A stretch of 64,000 nt of DNA from Buddleja alternifolia (Eukaryota > Streptophyta > Magnoliopsida > Lamiales > Scrophulariaceae). This document shows, in pieces, positions 60,438 to 64,000 of the stretch; within the stretch, counting starts at the first letter, position 1; the number at the start of each line of letters is the position of its first letter. A program made the position numbers and the translations under genes. Below the pieces are notes generated by a model. That model searched no databases, was not told the origin of the DNA, and saw nothing but the letters and a program-made list of their open reading frames with translations. Location: positions 26,290,480-26,354,479 of the forward strand of contig CM033397.1 in assembly GCA_019426215.1 (NCBI GenBank), read 5' to 3'.

Positions 60438-62266
60438 TCATTTCTTTTGCTGTCGCTTAGCTGCTTCATGTTGGTCGGCTTCAAAAATTTCTCTTGCGTG
60501 ATCTAGAAGAACTCTATCGATGTCTATCATAGTTGTATGATATTCTTCGTTATAGTCTTCTCTATTGGTTTTAGCGCTTTCTCTAAATTCCAGCAACCTT
60601 TTAACCCATTCTTTTAGTTGAATGCCAAGCTTCCGAATGAGATCATGATATATGTTTCGGCATAACCTCTTTGCCTGTATTTAATCCCGAACTCGAAGAA
60701 AAAAGAGAACCCCACCAATTCATCAACGATATAGTGGTGCAAGACAAAATCCTCTACGCACTTGGATGCATCAGCAATCCAGTGAATCCCAACCTTAGCA
60801 ACCTTTTGCTTGTCCTTTTTGGCTTCCACCAACTTCTCAAACTTTTCACGTTCTTCCTCGAAGTCGTTAGCCCAGACTCGTGCTAAGTATTTGCGGGCTT
60901 CTTCTTCAACCCACTTGTTAATCAGATTAGGTCCTTCACCGAACATTGGACCTTTTTTTTCCCATAAGATCAAGGGTTTTAGGGAAGATTTGTTCTCTGA
61001 GGAGTTGACAATTTTTGGTGAGGCGGGGTAACCCATGGAATTTAGCGTTTCCTCATCGAGGTTCTTGAGCCAGCCAGAAATGTTGGGATTTCTGAAGCTA
61101 ATATAAGTGCGTCGGATTGGGAAGTTATGCTCTGCACTTTTGCCAACTTTTTGAAAGAGATTGCTTTCAGACTCGGCAATGTCTTTTTGAGGAGTGCTCA
61201 GGTACTCCAAATCGGTCAAAATTTGCTTCTTAGATTTGAGCCCTAAAGATGCTAGTGACTCAAACACTTCAGATTTCTAAAGCTTTGTTTGTTTATGTTT
61301 TTGAGTTAGAATTTTGAAAATTTCATGTGAAAATGATGTGATTTGTGTTGTGTTTGTTTATGTTTTATAAAAATGGTTGAAATTTGTAAAATGTGTCAAA
61401 TCAATAATGAAAGGTTGATGTATGAGATGTTGAATGATTGAGTTAGTTATTTATATAATGATTATGTGAAAAAAATAATAAAATATAATTTAAAAGTTGT
61501 AAAGTATGAAAAGGAAAGAAAGATAATGATTGGAGTAAATGATTTTGATTGATGATTGTATGAAATGATAGATATAGTGATTGATAGGTAGTGATTGAAA
61601 AAGTAGAGTTGAAAAAAGGTCAATTTAGATGAAAATAGTTTGTGTTATGGTTTTTTAGAATTTTGTGATCCAGGATATTGAAAATGGAATTTGAAAACAT
61701 AAACAAACAAGCCCTAAGCTTCTGTCAGGAGAGGATTGTGGAGGGTTTCTTGGAAAGTAAGTTCCATTTGAATCATCTGACGAGTGGTTGTTTCTCTACA
61801 GGCATAGTAATATTCAACAGTGGCATCGTAACCTCTGGGAAAGAAGTTAACCACGGAGGAGGAGGAGTTGGAGTGGGAACAATCGAAGCCCCATCTGTAA
61901 TAGGCTGCTCAGCTTCCACAGTCGATTCCTTGGCTGGAGAAATCTCAGCATCTGGAATGACTTGGTCTATTTCTTTAGCTATTGCCACTATTGACATTAG
62001 ATCGAAGTCCAACTCCATAGCAACTTCAGGGGTTGCTTGAGCGTTTACCAAAATTGGAGCTGAAAAGGGAAAGCGTTTGAGAAATACAATTTCTACTTAG
62101 TAGAAATTATCTCAAGAACAAGGTTAAACACTCACCCTGAGGACTTTCTAGGACCTCAGTCGCTCTAGATTTAAGAACAGATTGTTCCTCTGCCTCAGGC
62201 TCCATAGACATATCTTCCTCCACAGGTTCAATAGTAGAGAGAGGGATCGCCGCGATAGGGATGTTC
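60438..62266 (-). pseudogene. additional ORF downstream of pol of the SIRE-like element, broken
   Basis: Minus-strand coding sense lies immediately upstream of the 3' LTR, where SIRE-type copia elements carry an extra, sometimes envelope-like ORF. Parts: 62266-62133 (RNIPIAAIPLSTIEPVEED, acidic), a GTGAGT to TTTCAG intron, and 62073-61725 (LVNAQATPEVAMELDFDL, proline stretch PTPTPPPP). A Tourist-like MITE follows. Then 61267-60655 (FESLASLGLKSKK, SFRNPNISGWLKNLDEETL, NKWVEEEARKYLARVW), then a 2-bp insertion near 60650. The tail (KLGIQLKEWVKRLLEF...HEAAKRQQKK) stops at 60438. I recognise no domain, and the assignment rests on position. Confidence 0.55.
61281..61714. mobile_element. Tourist-like (PIF/Harbinger) MITE
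   Basis: Inverted ends AGCTTTGTTTGTTTATG and GGGCTTGTTTGTTTATG bound 434 bp of AT-rich DNA, with TAA on both sides (61278-61280, 61715-61717). The ends resemble those of the PIF/Harbinger element at 29703-35032 (GGGCTNGTTTGGTT). It interrupts the additional ORF. Confidence 0.72.
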
Positions 62267-62271
62267 CTTTC

Positions 62272-63956
62272 TGTTGTGATTCGGTCTAGTGGATAAAAAT
62301 TTAATCCGAATTACTCCATGAATCGAATTTGGGGTTTCATGATATTAATTCGCAATAAGAAAAATTACGACAGAGGATAATCAAATTACCTCTTGACGAC
62401 AAAACTCGAATAATCAGCAGCAACCCCAGACTCCTGCCTCTAGATTATCACGCGAAAGGAAAATCTCTAAGAAAGCTGTGATCTCTTCCCCGACAACAAT
62501 GGCGGCGGCTAGATGGAGAAAGGGAGGGAATTTTGTCTTTTCTTTTTGCTCAAGGTTTCTTTGGCTCAAAGTCAGATTCAGAATTGTGACTTGTGTAGAA
62601 TTCTGACACTGACTAACAACTTATACCAGGATAACAAAACCCCTAGTCCTACTAGTGAGGGGTGGCCGCTAGGACTCTTTAGGATTAGGCTTTCGGGCTT
62701 TGTTCCATCTTAGCTCATGTGTAATTAATTAAATCCAAGTCCAATCTAATTGACTTTTAATTAATTACTTTAATCTAATTAAAATTAATCCAATTAATTT
62801 AATTCAACTTATAAACTAATTTAACTTATGAATTAAATGATATAATTAATTTATTTAATCTAATTAAATATTTTTAATTAAATCATGTCATCCATTTTGT
62901 TAGTTAATCACATCTAATGTGAATTTACCAAAATACCCTTTGCATAGAAAATCATTCATTTTGTTCACATAGCGCGATTCTCTAGGCTCGATTCAATTGG
63001 CAATGGGAGGATTCCAAAGGATAAGTTTGTCACCTAGCCAGCACCGTGAAATCAAATCGTAGCCCAATTGAATATGAGATGAACATGTCATCACGAACCT
63101 TGATTACGATTACCATATGCGTATAAACTCTTCACTGACATGACCCAATCAAGTAAGAGTCATGGTACGTCAAACTCATAGAACTTGATGCTGTACTCAG
63201 TAATCATAATAATGTGAAATTACCAAACTACCTTCAGTGACCATCACTAGTTAGTTTATATGTTTTGGCCAAAGACTTTGTAATTTCAATTACTTATAAA
63301 CGTACAGGTCACATACTCGTTTACTATCAAGACGGTGAATCCTATATTGACAGTTATCTTATAATGTCTAATACACAATGTGAATCGTACTTTGAGGTCG
63401 ACCCCACCTATCAAGTGATATGGGTCTAACTACTATGGTAACATATCCAATACTACAAACACATTGTAAATAACTCCTCAGGTCTAAAATTTACACATAC
63501 TATCACAAACTTAATCCTAATCATTGACTGTCAAAGAGTAAATACCCATGTGATTGGATTAATGCGAGTCGAGTTCAAATATGTTAATTCCATTAAATAT
63601 ATTCATGAGACCAGCTCCCACTATCTAATCAGTGTTCGACTGGCACTTTCTTGTCAAAGCAGGTGTCGCGAGTTTGAATTTAATTGCCCAATTAAAATTT
63701 CTTAACTCGCAAACTATCATTAAGAGATTAAGTACTTGACTCTTCTAGTGCCTCCTCTCAACCACAAGAGGTGGAAAGTCTATCTTCAAATCTCAGGGAC
63801 TTATTTGTTCAACACACTTAAATGCCATTTAGATTATATGAACAAAATCAAAACCTTTGTTCTATAAATAGAAACATATAATTGTTTGTACAAAATAACT
63901 TATCAATTACCTACTAAATCTAATTCCTCATTGGCATTGAGGGCATACACCTAACA
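62272..63956 (-). mobile_element. solo LTR (copia type) inserted in the SIRE-like element
   Basis: On the minus strand it starts TGTTAGGTGTATGCCCTC and ends CGAATCACAACA. CTTTC stands at 62267-62271 and 63957-63961, a perfect duplication. It shares blocks with the LTRs at 6286-9743 and 7147-8841 (for example GTGGGGTCGACCTC) but is in opposite orientation. At 1685 bp it matches their size. No internal domain. Confidence 0.92.
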
Positions 63957-63961
63957 CTTTC

Positions 63962-64000
63962 GACGCACATTTCAACGGTGTCTCTCATGCTTATTAATCG
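63962..64000 (-). pseudogene. continuation of the additional ORF upstream of the solo LTR
   Basis: Read on the minus strand this codes ...SMRDTVEMCV, in frame with RNIPIAAIP at 62266 once the LTR and one copy of the duplication are disregarded. The LTR therefore landed in coding sequence. The rest is outside the window. Confidence 0.5.

Noticed and set aside
62272..63956. 5' LTR of a complete element extending left or right
   Set aside because: The perfect CTTTC duplication on both sides and continuous ORF across the site show a solo LTR.

Overview
This window is repeat-dense nuclear DNA of a flowering plant, most likely a eudicot. Ty1/copia and Ty3/gypsy retrotransposons, Mutator, CACTA, hAT and PIF/Harbinger DNA transposons and AT-rich spacers surround one multi-exon housekeeping gene. 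I read no rRNA or tRNA gene, no bacterial-type operon and no CRISPR array.

Layout. 1-6285: a decayed minus-strand copia element (3' LTR, RNase H, RT, integrase, gag, leader). 6286-15400: a plus-strand copia element whose 5' LTR was split by a solo LTR of a related family (7147-8841, TSD GTGGA). Its 3' half is lost and fused at about 15400 to a truncated Tat-type Ty3/gypsy element. That element carries a long antisense gene (16948-19510) between pol and its probable 3' LTR. 20671-23600: spacer with two MITE-like elements.

23633-40344 (minus) is the only recognised host gene, a diphthine--ammonia ligase (DPH6). It can be read as 12 exons giving an unbroken 732-codon frame. The intron at 25384-35520 holds a copia element (26202-35174, TSD TAAAA). 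The two LTRs of that element were each hit again: the 5' LTR by a hAT-like element (26638-27502, 8-bp TSD) and the 3' LTR by a two-gene PIF/Harbinger element (29703-35032, TSD TAA).

41233-51531, about 0.9 kb upstream of DPH6, is a 10.3-kb Mutator-like element with diverged terminal inverted repeats and a 10-bp TSD. It carries a PB1/MuDR-like reading frame, a MYB/SANT-like gene, a plant-mobile-domain gene with an acidic tail, and more than 2.5 kb of a 22-bp-period satellite built on an ACGT core in both orientations, with a telomere-like stretch beside it. A solo LTR of a SIRE-like copia family (42424-43964, TSD GACAA) sits inside it. This element is the most unusual object in the window.

51542-64000: a foldback Mutator-like element (53150-55079), a small CACTA element (56128-57586) containing a long hairpin and a 30-bp minisatellite, and the 3' end of a minus-strand SIRE-like copia element (from 58768) whose extra downstream ORF was broken by a Tourist-like MITE (61281-61714) and a solo LTR (62272-63956, TSD CTTTC). 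Exact target-site duplications let most of the nesting order be read directly. Nearly all transposon genes carry stops or frameshifts, so only DPH6 looks functional.
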